28,245 bases of DNA from contig JBOHWL010000139.1 of NCBI GenBank assembly GCA_050736615.1, forward strand, positions 1 to 28,245, given 5' to 3'. Below, piece after piece: positions 8,385 to 15,628 of the stretch; the first letter of the stretch is position 1; every line of letters starts with the position of its first letter. The position numbers and the translations under genes are program-made. The DNA comes from JBOHWJ01 sp050736615 (GTDB taxonomy: Bacteria; Desulfobacterota; Binatia; Binatales; Binataceae). The notes under the pieces are model-generated. The model was not told the origin of the DNA. It did not search any database and worked only from the letters and a program-made list of their open reading frames with translations.

Positions 8385-9047
8385 ATGAAACTCGTTCATG
8401 CCATCTACGAACCGGCCGGCGACGGTCCTTTTTCAACTATTTTCGCGATGCACGGATGGGGTTCTAATGCGATGGACCTGCAGGGGCTGGCGCCCTTCAT
8501 CGCGGGCGGACAATGCCTGGTTATCTGTCCACAGGGTCCGGTTGAAGTCGAAATCGGCGCGATCAACGGCTACGGCTGGTATCAAATGCGGCCGGGCTCA
8601 TCGCCGGATGAGGAAAAGGTCGACGCGGCAGTGAGGGAGCTCGAAAATTTCATCGCGGCGGCGTGCGAACGCTATCCCGTCGATCGCCGCAAGCTCGTGG
8701 CGTGCGGCTTCAGCCAGGGCGGCATGATGGCGTATAGCTTGGCGATCCGCCATCCGGAAAAATTCGCCGGGCTGGTCGGCATCTCCACCGCTTTCCCGGA
8801 ACGGCTCGCCGAGCAGGTAAATAATCCGACGGCGCTCGAACAATTGCCCACGCTCGTTCAACACGGACGCGCCGACGAGATGCTGCCGCTGGCGCGTGCG
8901 CGTCAGTCGGTCGAACTCCTGCGCAAGCTCAAGGTTCCACTCACCTATCGCGAGTACGATTGCGGCCACGAGGTCACTGCCGACGGCGTCCGCGACTTAT
9001 CCGAATTTCTCATCAATAAAGTGCTTCAGGCGGTCATCCCGGCTTGA
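8385..9047 (+). CDS. Alpha/beta-hydrolase, phospholipase/carboxylesterase family
   Basis: A 220-residue cytoplasmic protein with no signal peptide, the usual size of the family. The oxyanion-hole strand FAMHGWG lies at 20-26, the nucleophile elbow GFSQGG puts the catalytic Ser at 110, the acid is probably Asp164 (HGRADEM) and the base His195 (CGHEV). These spacings match the carboxylesterase/lysophospholipase group (E. coli YpfH-like), which hydrolyses short acyl esters or acyl-thioesters; the natural substrate cannot be read from sequence. The start is firm: ATG 8385 preceded by AGGAG (8371-8375) at nine bases. It stands alone, divergent from the glycosylation cluster and separated from mazG by a repeat element. 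Confidence 0.88.
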   Translation: MKLVHAIYEPAGDGPFSTIFAMHGWGSNAMDLQGLAPFIAGGQCLVICPQGPVEVEIGAINGYGWYQMRPGSSPDEEKVDAAVRELENFIAAACERYPVDRRKLVACGFSQGGMMAYSLAIRHPEKFAGLVGISTAFPERLAEQVNNPTALEQLPTLVQHGRADEMLPLARARQSVELLRKLKVPLTYREYDCGHEVTADGVRDLSEFLINKVLQAVIPA

Positions 9048-9152
9048 CGATCTTGCTGGCACGGCTTACCGCGCGCACCCGATTTGCGAGCTGGGGAACC
9101 TCCGCACGAGCCACTGTTGTCATTCAGAGAGTGTGTGAAGATTTTGTTCTTC

Positions 9153-9302
9153 TGTCATTCCGAGCACAGCGAGGAATCCCGGATCTTTCCGCTTCTCCTA
9201 TGTTTTTTCGGGGTTCTTCACTTATTTTTGAGCGCACCTCGCGGACTCGTTTGCTCGCTTCGCCTGCGACAACGCTGGCGGCAGGCTCCGTTCAGAATGA
9301 CA
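9153..9302. mobile_element. 150-bp MITE-like element with 11-bp terminal inverted repeats
   Basis: The left end TGTCATTCCGA (9153-9163) and the right end TCAGAATGACA (9292-9302) are inverted copies with one mismatch. A further left-end-like TGTCATTC starts at 9118. Inside is a 36-base segment (9233-9268) that recurs at 25191-25226 with one mismatch, showing this is a dispersed family. There is no convincing coding frame. Flanks show no obvious target duplication. It may be a non-autonomous transposable element or an RNA-hairpin repeat of the REP type. It fills most of the 309-base gap between the esterase and mazG. Confidence 0.6.
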
Positions 9303-9310
9303 AAAATTCA

Positions 9311-9330
9311 CAGACTCCGAGCGGAGTCTG
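9311..9330 (+). repeat. Perfect 8-bp stem-loop just upstream of mazG
   Basis: CAGACTCC, a four-base loop GAGC, and GGAGTCTG form a perfect hairpin ending 26 bases before the mazG ATG. No T-run follows on either strand, so a plain intrinsic terminator is unlikely. It abuts the MITE-like element and may belong to it, or may act in the mazG leader. Confidence 0.5.
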
Positions 9331-9356
9331 CCTCCAGCGCAGCCGCAGGTTAAGTG

Positions 9357-10199
9357 ATGGATCAGAATAATCGCGAGGAGGCTGAAAAATTCACTCGCTT
9401 GCTGCGGGTGGTCCGCGAGTTGCGCCTTCAATGTCCGTGGGATCGTGAACAAACGATCGAAAGCCTCGCCAAACATTTGCTTGAAGAGGCTTACGAAGCG
9501 CTGGACGAAATTGAGCGCGGGGACGCTCATGCGCTGGCCATTGAACTTGGCGATCTGCTTTCGCAGATTTTGTTCATAACGGTTATCGCGGAGGAATCGG
9601 AACGTTTCAGCATCGCCGCGATGCTTTCAGCGGCGGCCGACAAGCTGATCCGCCGCCATCCGCATATTTACCCCGATCCCGCGACGGGCGGTACGGCGCC
9701 AGGCGACGCGGGTGAGTCCGCAAACCTTCGCAAAACACTGAGTGTCGCCGAGGTGTTGGAAACCTGGAGCCGTATCAAAGAAGAAGAGCGCCGGAGTGAG
9801 GGAAAAAACTCGGCGCTTGACGGTATCGCGCGCGCCATGCCCGCCCTGATGCGCGCGGAGAAACTCGGCGTGCGCGCGCGTCAGGCCGGAATGGACTGGC
9901 CCAACCTGCCGGCGGTGTTGGCCAAGGTGCGCGAGGAATTGGCCGAAACTGAGGAAGCGCTCGCGCGTGGAGACCACACCGCAGTCGCGGCCGAATTGGG
10001 CGACTTGATGCTGGCACTCGCCAACGCGCCGCGTTTCGTCGGCCATGAGGCCGAAGAAACTCTGCGAAAGGCATGCGACAAGTTCGTCGCGCGGTTCAGC
10101 AGCGCTGAGCAACTCGCTGCGGCGCGCGGCCTCGAGCTCAAACGGCTGTCGAATGAGCAGCTCGACTCACTCTGGCAGGAGGCCAAACGCGTGAAATAG
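9357..10199 (+). CDS. mazG: Nucleoside triphosphate pyrophosphohydrolase MazG
   Basis: A 280-residue protein with two MazG domains, as in E. coli MazG. Domain 1 (about 12-110) has LQCPWDREQT, the metal-binding helix pair LLEEAYEALDEI and ELGDLL, and LIRRHPHIYPD. Domain 2 (about 160-265) has KVREELAETEEAL, ELGDLML and a KFVARF helix; the Glu/Asp set for magnesium is present in both. The enzyme hydrolyses noncanonical or excess nucleoside triphosphates to monophosphate plus pyrophosphate in the cytoplasm, cleaning the pool. ATG 9357 is preferred over the adjacent GTG 9354; the ribosome site is weak (AGG at seven bases). The leader contains the hairpin at 9311-9330. It is monocistronic, convergent with the small gene at 10224. 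Confidence 0.93.
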   Translation: MDQNNREEAEKFTRLLRVVRELRLQCPWDREQTIESLAKHLLEEAYEALDEIERGDAHALAIELGDLLSQILFITVIAEESERFSIAAMLSAAADKLIRRHPHIYPDPATGGTAPGDAGESANLRKTLSVAEVLETWSRIKEEERRSEGKNSALDGIARAMPALMRAEKLGVRARQAGMDWPNLPAVLAKVREELAETEEALARGDHTAVAAELGDLMLALANAPRFVGHEAEETLRKACDKFVARFSSAEQLAAARGLELKRLSNEQLDSLWQEAKRVK

Positions 10200-10205
10200 G
10201 CGTGT

Positions 10206-10222
10206 GCGGCTGTTCAAGCCGT
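10206..10222. terminator. Small hairpin between the convergent ends of mazG and the stress-protein gene
   Basis: CGGCT, loop GTTCA, AGCCG, plus a G-T closing pair, sits exactly between the two stop codons. There is no T-run, so if it terminates transcription it does so weakly or with Rho. Confidence 0.3.
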
Positions 10223-10223
10223 C

Positions 10224-10457
10224 TCACTGCTTGGTATCGTCCGCAGTGTCATCGGCATAACTGGCCGCGCCGCTTTGAGCTTGGGACTCAGTCTTCGTCG
10301 TGCCGGCGCTATCGCCGGTACCGGTCAGATCGCCAAGTTTCTGGTTCAGCGCCTGCTTCTCCTGTTCGATGACCTCGTCGACTTTTTGCTTGATGTTACC
10401 TTCGGCCTCATCGAGAGCCTCTTTGGCCTTGTCCTTAATCAGATCGCTGAGTCCCAT
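10224..10457 (-). CDS. Small hydrophilic helical protein, CsbD/stress-protein-like
   Basis: A 77-residue, highly charged protein with no hydrophobic segment. Residues 1-45 (MGLSDLIKDKAKEALDEAEG and on) form a long amphipathic helix rich in Lys, Glu and Ala; the rest is a disordered Ser/Thr/Gly/Asp tail. This layout is typical of CsbD-type and similar small stress proteins, but I see no diagnostic motif, so the family is tentative. I start at ATG 10457 because GGGAG lies eight bases upstream; the frame extends 12 codons further without a better site. An 8-bp inverted repeat lies at 10494-10513 in its promoter region. Confidence 0.6.
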   Translation of the reverse strand: MGLSDLIKDKAKEALDEAEGNIKQKVDEVIEQEKQALNQKLGDLTGTGDSAGTTKTESQAQSGAASYADDTADDTKQ

Positions 10458-10493
10458 CACGCTTCTCCCTGATGAAATTGCGAAGTCACTCAA

Positions 10494-10513
10494 TCGTTGA
10501 TCCGCATCAACGA
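10494..10513. promoter_or_regulatory. Perfect 8-bp inverted repeat, possible operator
   Basis: TCGTTGAT, spacer CCGC, ATCAACGA. It lies in the 142-base gap between the divergent small stress-protein gene (start 10457) and rpsT (start 10600), about 37 bases upstream of the former. It could be a repressor site or a leader hairpin. Two copies of TTGACCGGC (10542 and 10562) follow on the rpsT side and look like -35 boxes, but neither has a good -10 at the right distance. Confidence 0.4.
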
Positions 10514-10599
10514 AGACGCAACCGTGGTTTTCAAAGCGGAGTTGACCGGCCCTACCCCGTCTTGACCGGCGCCACCGCCACTGTTAGCTAAGATTGATT

Positions 10600-10908
10600 A
10601 TGCCGCATATTCCCGTTCACCCGTCCGCGCAAAAGCGCCATCGTCAAAGCCTCAAACGCAACGAACGTAATCGCGCGATCAAAACCCGTGCGCGCACCGC
10701 CGCCAAATCCGCCCTCGAAGCTATCGAAGGAAACGATGCAGCCGCCGCGCGCGCGCAGTTGAAGACCGCGATGAAGGTTTTATTCAAGGCGGCCAGCAAA
10801 GGTACGCTCAAGCGCAACACTGCGGCACGTAAGGTCGCACGCCTGTCGCGCCGGTTCCATCGCGCGCATGAGACGGCCGCGCCAGCTCCGTCTGAAAGCC
10901 AGGGTTAG
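10600..10908 (+). CDS. rpsT: Small ribosomal subunit protein bS20
   Basis: A 102-residue basic protein that binds 16S rRNA in the body of the 30S subunit. The family core is clear: KRHRQSLKRNERNRAIKTR near the N-terminus, a helical middle (AALKTA-like repeats with Ala and Lys), and KGTLKRNTAARKVARLSRR near the end. The first eight residues (MPHIPVHP) and the last 15 (Ala/Pro/Glu-rich) are additions to the standard 85-90 residue length. ATG 10600 is chosen over an upstream TTG at 10594. No clear Shine-Dalgarno is seen, unexpected for a ribosomal protein. Its stop overlaps by four bases the stop of the convergent membrane-protein gene. It stands near holA, a common arrangement. Confidence 0.93.
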   Translation: MPHIPVHPSAQKRHRQSLKRNERNRAIKTRARTAAKSALEAIEGNDAAAARAQLKTAMKVLFKAASKGTLKRNTAARKVARLSRRFHRAHETAAPAPSESQG

Positions 10909-11363
10909 CCGCTCGCCTGCATGAGGCGGTCCGTGACCACCGCGGTCACGACACCGTAGAGGACGTGCATTCCCAGCCGTCGCAACGAGATTTGCGGTAC
11001 GTGGTCCCGCTCACCATGAGTGAGGCCGGCCAGCGGCGCGATACCGCCAAAATTGAGCGCGTAGAGGCCGCTGCCGAACAGCGCGCCCGCGGTTGCCGGA
11101 GTAACTCGGTTGAAATAGCGCCGTGCGTTGGCATACCCGATGCCGAATACGCTCGACGCGGCCATGTGATTTAATTGCTCCAGGACCGACGTTCCGGATT
11201 CGCCTATTCGGTCGCGCGTACTAAAGTTTCGATCGAGCCAATCGTTGGCGAGTTCGGCCAAAGTCGGCGGCGCAAGCTCAGCGCTCCGCCCGGCCGTCAT
11301 CACTTCGGCCAAGACCGCGCCGCCAATCACGCCGGCAATCGCACCGGCGATTGAAGTTTGCAT
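10905..11363 (-). CDS. Small Gly/Ala-rich membrane protein of unknown function
   Basis: A 152-residue protein. An N-terminal hydrophobic Gly-rich segment (SIAGAIAGVIGGAVLAEVM) is followed by a polar stretch, then two or three short hydrophobic segments rich in Gly (FGIGYANARRY, ATAGALFGSGLYALNFGGI) and a last helix (LYGVVTAVVTDRLM). It resembles DUF1440-like small inner-membrane proteins but I cannot assign it. The start is firm: ATG 11363 with AGGAG at eight bases; an earlier in-frame start at 11444 has none. Monocistronic; overlaps the rpsT stop convergently by four bases. Confidence 0.65.
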   Translation of the reverse strand: MQTSIAGAIAGVIGGAVLAEVMTAGRSAELAPPTLAELANDWLDRNFSTRDRIGESGTSVLEQLNHMAASSVFGIGYANARRYFNRVTPATAGALFGSGLYALNFGGIAPLAGLTHGERDHVPQISLRRLGMHVLYGVVTAVVTDRLMQASG

Positions 11364-11764
11364 CTGAATAACTCCTGCTGACGAACGTTCGTGCCACCTA
11401 CGGGAACCGCGGCGGCAAGTCGTGATTCTAACGATGGCGCTCACAAAGTTAGCGCCACTGCTCAGCCTAGGTTAAGCACTCGATGACACCCCTCATTTCA
11501 GATTGATGATTGCCTGCGCGTATTCAGCGTTCCAGAGAGACGCGGCCTGTGTATTTCCTTTTGAGCGGCCGTGGCGCACCTTTAGAGTCAGCTTGGGGTC
11601 TTGTCCTGCGAAGTTGGCTGAACCAGAGTCTCGGCGTTGTTTTGGTTGATCAAAGCTCTTCCTTATTGTTGCCAAAAGCGCTTGAATGAACCTTATGCAT
11701 CGCGACAGCGGCTGGCTCGGCGACGAATTATAACGAATCAGGTAACCAATTCTGAGCGTACAAG
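11364..11764. other. 401-base gap without a convincing gene
   Basis: Base composition is nearer 50% GC than the flanks. A minus-strand frame at 11493-11774 starts at TTG, has no ribosome site and gives an unrecognisable sequence. No tRNA, terminator or repeat shared with other parts of the window was seen. The region upstream of 11363 should hold the promoter of the membrane-protein gene, but no clear boxes are visible. Confidence 0.4.
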
Positions 11765-11995
11765 GTGTCGGCAATTATTGAAACGACAGACAAGCAACGC
11801 GGTACAATCGGCATAAGCGCCTTTTGTAAACCGGCGCACGCGCGCCCTGAATCACACGTGAAGCGCGACATCGCCATTATCTGCGCGGGTTGCGGCAAGG
11901 AGATAGATCCATTGGCCGAGCGCTTCTATGTGTGCCCGCAGTGCGGCCCAACGCATCCGAAGTGCCGTTGCCATCATTGGGGCTCGTCGGATTAG
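11765..11995 (+). CDS. Small multi-cysteine zinc-ribbon protein
   Basis: At most 76 residues, starting at GTG 11765; a shorter start at GTG 11858 gives a 45-residue protein consisting only of the metal-binding part. Cysteines are at 40, 43 (CAGC), 57, 60 (CPQC), 67 and 69 (CRC), followed by two histidines (CHHWG). Two CxxC pairs 13 residues apart are the layout of a zinc ribbon, with extra ligands at the end. Such small proteins may bind nucleic acid or serve as metal-dependent adaptors; no specific function can be read. Neither start has a good Shine-Dalgarno, but the Cys pattern is too regular to be chance. Confidence 0.5.
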   Translation: MSAIIETTDKQRGTIGISAFCKPAHARPESHVKRDIAIICAGCGKEIDPLAERFYVCPQCGPTHPKCRCHHWGSSD

Positions 11996-12147
11996 GTGAA
12001 ACTCCGTGAAGCGCGCCTCAATCCAGGCTCGGGCGCGATTCGCGACGTCGCTATTCCGCAACGTTCCTGGAAATTCGTTTACCTTGCCCGAATTGAAGCC
12101 TTCAGCCCGGGAAAAATCCGGTCTTTCTTGAAGCGGGCGGGGAATTG

Positions 12148-13233
12148 TCACAAAGCCATTAAGTCGATCAACAATCCAGCGACCGTCTGCTCACGTTCCT
12201 TTAGTAAGCCCATTTTGAAATTCGTGTCGAGTTCGCAGGCGCGCCGATGGGCGCGCGCAAGGCGCTCACCGCCCAGCCGCCGCGCTCCCTCGACCGCGCG
12301 TGCCAGCAAAATACTGGTGGGCGGATAGCCGAGCGCCTTAGCCACTTCGCCAACGCTGCGGCGCTTTTCGAGAATGGCGGCCGCCACCATCATCCGGCGC
12401 AACATCGGAATGATCTCGACCGCGAGCAGCTCAATCGGATCACGTCCGGTTTGGAGCGCGCGATCGAACAGGCCGATACTCTCACCCAGGCGTCCACGGG
12501 TCATGCTTTCGGATAATTCGAAGAGTTCGGGAACACGCAACGAGGCGTGCGCGACGAGGTCGCCGGCCTCAATACGAGTACGACCCTCGTGATGGATGGC
12601 TGCGAGCGCGAGGGCGTTGTTAATCGCGCTCAGGTCATTGCCGTGGCGCGCCGCGAGCAACTCGGCGGCCTCGCGCGTGAGGCCAATACCACCGAGACGC
12701 GCGAAAGTCTCGGCGTATTGCGCAAGCTGATTATCAAACGGGCGCAGGCAATTGACGACGATTCCGCTTTGTTCCACCTTGCGCCGGATTTTGGCGGGTG
12801 CGGTATCGCGCTCGTATAACAACGCGAGGTGAACCGGCCCCTCGATATGGTCAAGCGCCGCAATCAGCGCGGCCTCGTCGCCAGCCGCCCCTCCCCCGCG
12901 CCGACCGCTTGTCTCCTCATGCTCAGTTTCGCTCGAGCTGTCGCCGTCGTCGCCGCCGCGCTCGCGATGAGAGCGAAGCACGCGGCACGCTATCAGCCGT
13001 TTGGGCGCGAACAGATCGGCGGCCGAAAGCTCGCTGATTAACCCGGCGAAATTGACACCCACCCCAACCTGACAGGCGCGGTAGTTGAAGCCCTCTCGCG
13101 TTAGCCTGCCGCGGATCGCGTCGAGCGCGTATTCGCGCAGAAAAGGCTGCGGACCGGCGATCAGCATCACCGCCGGCATCGCCCGCCGGTTAGTCAGGCC
13201 ACGGATGAATTGCAGCGCATTCTCGACCGGCAT
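12148..13233 (-). CDS. holA: DNA polymerase III delta subunit
   Basis: A 361-residue clamp-loader subunit that opens the beta clamp. Fold segments are in the family order: MLIAGPQPFLREYALDAIRG near residue 23 (a degenerate P-loop, as usual), LFAPKRLIACRVL near 74, a middle domain with FARLGGIGLTREAAELLAAR, LSAINNALALAAIH near 201, and a C-terminal collar domain ending NFKMGLLKEREQTVAGLLIDL. Odd feature: an insert of about 30 Asp/Glu/Ser/Gly-rich residues at 90-120, absent in most homologues and probably a disordered loop. It follows lptE with 37 bases between, the same neighbour as in E. coli (lptE-holA), and ends the long minus-strand block. Confidence 0.9.
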   Translation of the reverse strand: MPVENALQFIRGLTNRRAMPAVMLIAGPQPFLREYALDAIRGRLTREGFNYRACQVGVGVNFAGLISELSAADLFAPKRLIACRVLRSHRERGGDDGDSSSETEHEETSGRRGGGAAGDEAALIAALDHIEGPVHLALLYERDTAPAKIRRKVEQSGIVVNCLRPFDNQLAQYAETFARLGGIGLTREAAELLAARHGNDLSAINNALALAAIHHEGRTRIEAGDLVAHASLRVPELFELSESMTRGRLGESIGLFDRALQTGRDPIELLAVEIIPMLRRMMVAAAILEKRRSVGEVAKALGYPPTSILLARAVEGARRLGGERLARAHRRACELDTNFKMGLLKEREQTVAGLLIDLMAL

Positions 13234-13270
13234 CAGGGCTCAACTCAAACAGTCCGACGATTCCACTATG

Positions 13271-13879
13271 TCAAAAGCCTTCAGACATCGAGGCGTACAG
13301 ATTCTGTGCAAGCGTCAGCAGCGTCATCCGCTGAGAGGCGTACTGTTGCGTTTGCGCCACCTGGATGTCCGTCATGTTGGCGATGTCCTTCGAGCGCTGG
13401 TTCTGCTGCAGAAAAATCGGCGAAGTGGTGACGACCGACTGCGACACAACGGCGTAATTTTGTCCAGCCGTAATTCCGCTGCTGCTCCAGATGGTCTTAT
13501 GCGTGTGCGTATCGACGAGGTCGGCATTGGCCGACATCGTCTGGGTATAGAGCGTCGGTTCGTTAACCGCGTTGAAGGTCACCGGCAGCGCGTTGATATA
13601 GAAGATTTCGCCGCTCAGCACGAGATCCGCCTGTTTCGGATCATCCACCAGGCGCAGCCGCTTGTGGTTGGCGATTTCGTCCTTCAGCGCGAGCATGAAC
13701 TGGTCGTTGACGCCGGTGTAACGCGTGCGGTTGCGGAAGCGCTCGACGTAGATAGTCTTGTCCTGGGCGGGTATGCCACTGCCTGATGCGGCGAAATGAT
13801 AACCGCACCCACACAGGACCGTCGCCGCTAGCCCCCACAAAGCGAACCTAACAAGATTTTGCCGGATTGCCTTGCTCAC
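13271..13879 (-). CDS. lptE: LPS-assembly lipoprotein LptE
   Basis: A 202-residue lipoprotein. The signal peptide (about 9-24) ends in a lipobox LCGC, so Cys25 becomes the lipidated N-terminus, followed by the family signature CGYHF. Next come the typical elements: an IYVERFRNRT strand, a long helix with FMLALKDEI, a RLRLVDDPKQADLVLSGEI strand, and further beta strands. LptE plugs the LptD barrel and helps deliver lipopolysaccharide to the outer leaflet, so this organism should have an LPS-type outer membrane. The GTG start at 13879 lies inside the 3' end of nusB (32-base overlap in another frame), with a purine-rich AAGGGCAAGG just upstream as ribosome site. Downstream holA completes the pair usually seen together. 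Confidence 0.87.
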   Translation of the reverse strand: MSKAIRQNLVRFALWGLAATVLCGCGYHFAASGSGIPAQDKTIYVERFRNRTRYTGVNDQFMLALKDEIANHKRLRLVDDPKQADLVLSGEIFYINALPVTFNAVNEPTLYTQTMSANADLVDTHTHKTIWSSSGITAGQNYAVVSQSVVTTSPIFLQQNQRSKDIANMTDIQVAQTQQYASQRMTLLTLAQNLYASMSEGF

Positions 13880-14294
13880 CCTTGCCCTTCAGATGCAAGC
13901 GACCGGCTACATGATCGAGCACGCCGTTGACGAAGCGGCCGGACTCTTGATCGCCATAGCGTTTGGCCAATTCGATCGCCTCGTCGATCGTGACGCGTGC
14001 CGGCACGTCTTCAATACTGAGTAATTCATACAGCGCCAGTCGCAAAATATTATGATCGACGCGAGAGAGACGGCCAATCGACCAATGTTCAAGCACTTCC
14101 GCCAAATGTTGGTCGAGATTGGCCCGATCATGCCGCACTCCCTCGACCAGAGCCAGTGCGAACTTGCGCACCCGCTCGTCGGCCGGAAAGCTCGCGAAAA
14201 ACAGCACCAGGTCCTCGTTGGAGGCCTCGCCGCGAATATCCATTTGATAAAGGGCTTGGAGCGCGAGCTCCCGGCCCATGTGTCTGAGTCCCAT
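13848..14294 (-). CDS. nusB: Transcription antitermination factor NusB
   Basis: A 148-residue all-helical protein of usual length. Conserved blocks are all present: RELALQALYQMDI (8-20), ADERVRKFALALVEGV (mid), HWSIGRLSRVDHNILRLALYEL, and DVPARVTIDEAIELAKRYG followed by SGRFVNGVLD. With NusE it binds boxA RNA and keeps RNA polymerase processive on rRNA operons. The last 15 residues are additional and overlap the lptE start. It follows ribBA after 48 bases; in many relatives ribH sits in this gap, but here the gap is too short for any gene. ATG 14294 has only a weak ribosome site. Confidence 0.93.
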   Translation of the reverse strand: MGLRHMGRELALQALYQMDIRGEASNEDLVLFFASFPADERVRKFALALVEGVRHDRANLDQHLAEVLEHWSIGRLSRVDHNILRLALYELLSIEDVPARVTIDEAIELAKRYGDQESGRFVNGVLDHVAGRLHLKGKGEQGNPAKSC

Positions 14295-14342
14295 AGATAG
14301 CGCCCGCCGCGTAATAGGGCGGACAACGGCCTCGGTCCGATT

Positions 14343-15554
14343 TCAGGTGACAACCGTGAGCTTGGTGAACAGGTGACCAAGCTTTTCCTTCTTGGTCCGC
14401 AGATAATCAATGTTACCACTATGTGGCGTGACTTCCAGCGGCATTCGCACCACGCGCACACCGTAGCGTTTGAGGCTTTCGATTTTATGTGGATTGTTGG
14501 TCAGCAGCCGGACTTCCCCCACCCCGAGATCGCGCAGGATTTGCGCGCCGATGCCGTAATCGCGCAGGTCTTCCTTGAAACCCAGCTCCAAGTTCGCTTC
14601 GACCGTGTCATAACCCTGATCCTGAAGCGCGTAGGCCTTAATCTTGTTGCCCAACCCGATGCCTCGCCCCTCCTGATGCAAATAGATTATCACACCAGCC
14701 TCGGCGGCTAGGACCTGCCGGACCGATTCGGCTAATTGCTCGCCACAATCGCAGCGCGAAGAACCGAAAACGTCGCCGGTAAGACATTCGGAATGGAGGC
14801 GCACCAGGGCGGGCCGGCCGCCGCCAACGTTACCTTTGACCAGGGCCAGATGTTCACGCCCGTCCACCACGTTGCGAAAAACGATACCGCGCAATTCCCC
14901 ACCTTCGACCAGAAAAGGGGTCTCGGTGACGCGTTGCACCAGCAGCTCGTTGGTCAGACGATACGAGACCAAGTCGCGGATGAGACCCAGGGGAATCGAA
15001 TGTTTCTCCGCAAATTCGTACAACGCCGGCAGCCGCGCGGCTTCACCATCGTCGCACAGAATCGCGCAGGTGGCCGCCACCGGTCGCATCCCGGCCGCCC
15101 GCACCAGGTCGACCGCGCCCTCAGCTCGTCCCCACCGCATCATCACACCCCCGCTGAGCGCCATCAGTGGCAGCACGTGACCGGGCATCACAAGGTCTTC
15201 GGGACCGGATTTGTCGGAGGCGAGCACGCTGATGGTGCGCGCGCGATCATTGGCTGAAATCCCAGTGGTGACGCCCTCGCGCGCCTCGACCAGTGCCCCG
15301 GCCTGCTCCATGGCTTCGCCGCCCAGAGTCGAGGGTACGAGTGGGATCCCCAATTCGCGCATGCGCCGCTCAGGAATTGCCACGGATACGATTCCGCAGC
15401 CTTCGCGCGCCATGAAGTTGACGTGCTGCGGCGTGATCTTCTCCGCCGCCATAACCAGGTCGCCCTCGGCCTCTTCGCCGTAATCATTCACCAGCACCAC
15501 CATTTGGGCGCCGCGAATACGGCTGAAAATTGCGTCCAACGAAGTCCCGGGCAT
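14343..15554 (-). CDS. ribBA: RibBA: intact GTP cyclohydrolase II with a degenerate DHBP-synthase half
   Basis: A 403-residue riboflavin-pathway protein. C-half (about 205-403) is a normal GTP cyclohydrolase II: zinc ligands Cys257, Cys268 and Cys270 (HSECLTGD and SSRCDCG), QEGRGIGLGNKIKAYALQDQ, LLTNNPHKI and a GHLF end. It opens GTP to the pyrimidinone precursor. The N-half (5-200) aligns with DHBP synthase (EGDLVMAAE, NFMAREG, GVTTGISANDRA, MPGHVLPL), but the substrate/metal loop RGGHT of E. coli RibB reads RWGRA (140-144), the essential Glu after Cys is Ala164, the Arg before the first metal Glu is Glu, and the Tyr/Thr-rich 76-90 segment is altered. DHBP synthase activity is doubtful. ATG 15554 has AGGGAG four bases upstream. 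A TTGCGA/TAATAT pair (15595-15600, 15573-15578) may be a weak promoter. Confidence 0.9.
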   Translation of the reverse strand: MPGTSLDAIFSRIRGAQMVVLVNDYGEEAEGDLVMAAEKITPQHVNFMAREGCGIVSVAIPERRMRELGIPLVPSTLGGEAMEQAGALVEAREGVTTGISANDRARTISVLASDKSGPEDLVMPGHVLPLMALSGGVMMRWGRAEGAVDLVRAAGMRPVAATCAILCDDGEAARLPALYEFAEKHSIPLGLIRDLVSYRLTNELLVQRVTETPFLVEGGELRGIVFRNVVDGREHLALVKGNVGGGRPALVRLHSECLTGDVFGSSRCDCGEQLAESVRQVLAAEAGVIIYLHQEGRGIGLGNKIKAYALQDQGYDTVEANLELGFKEDLRDYGIGAQILRDLGVGEVRLLTNNPHKIESLKRYGVRVVRMPLEVTPHSGNIDYLRTKKEKLGHLFTKLTVVT

Positions 15555-15628
15555 AAGCTCCCTGTGTAGTTGATATTATCATCGTCGCGGCCGCTCGCAA
15601 AACCGATTCCTCAATCAAGCAGAAATCT

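Noticed and set aside
11493..11774. Minus-strand frame of 93 codons in the gap near 11.6 kb
   Set aside because: Starts at TTG without a ribosome site, no recognisable domain, composition not protein-like.
11996..12328. Plus-strand frame starting directly after the zinc-ribbon stop
   Set aside because: Runs about 180 bases antisense into holA, no domain and no Shine-Dalgarno; most likely a shadow.
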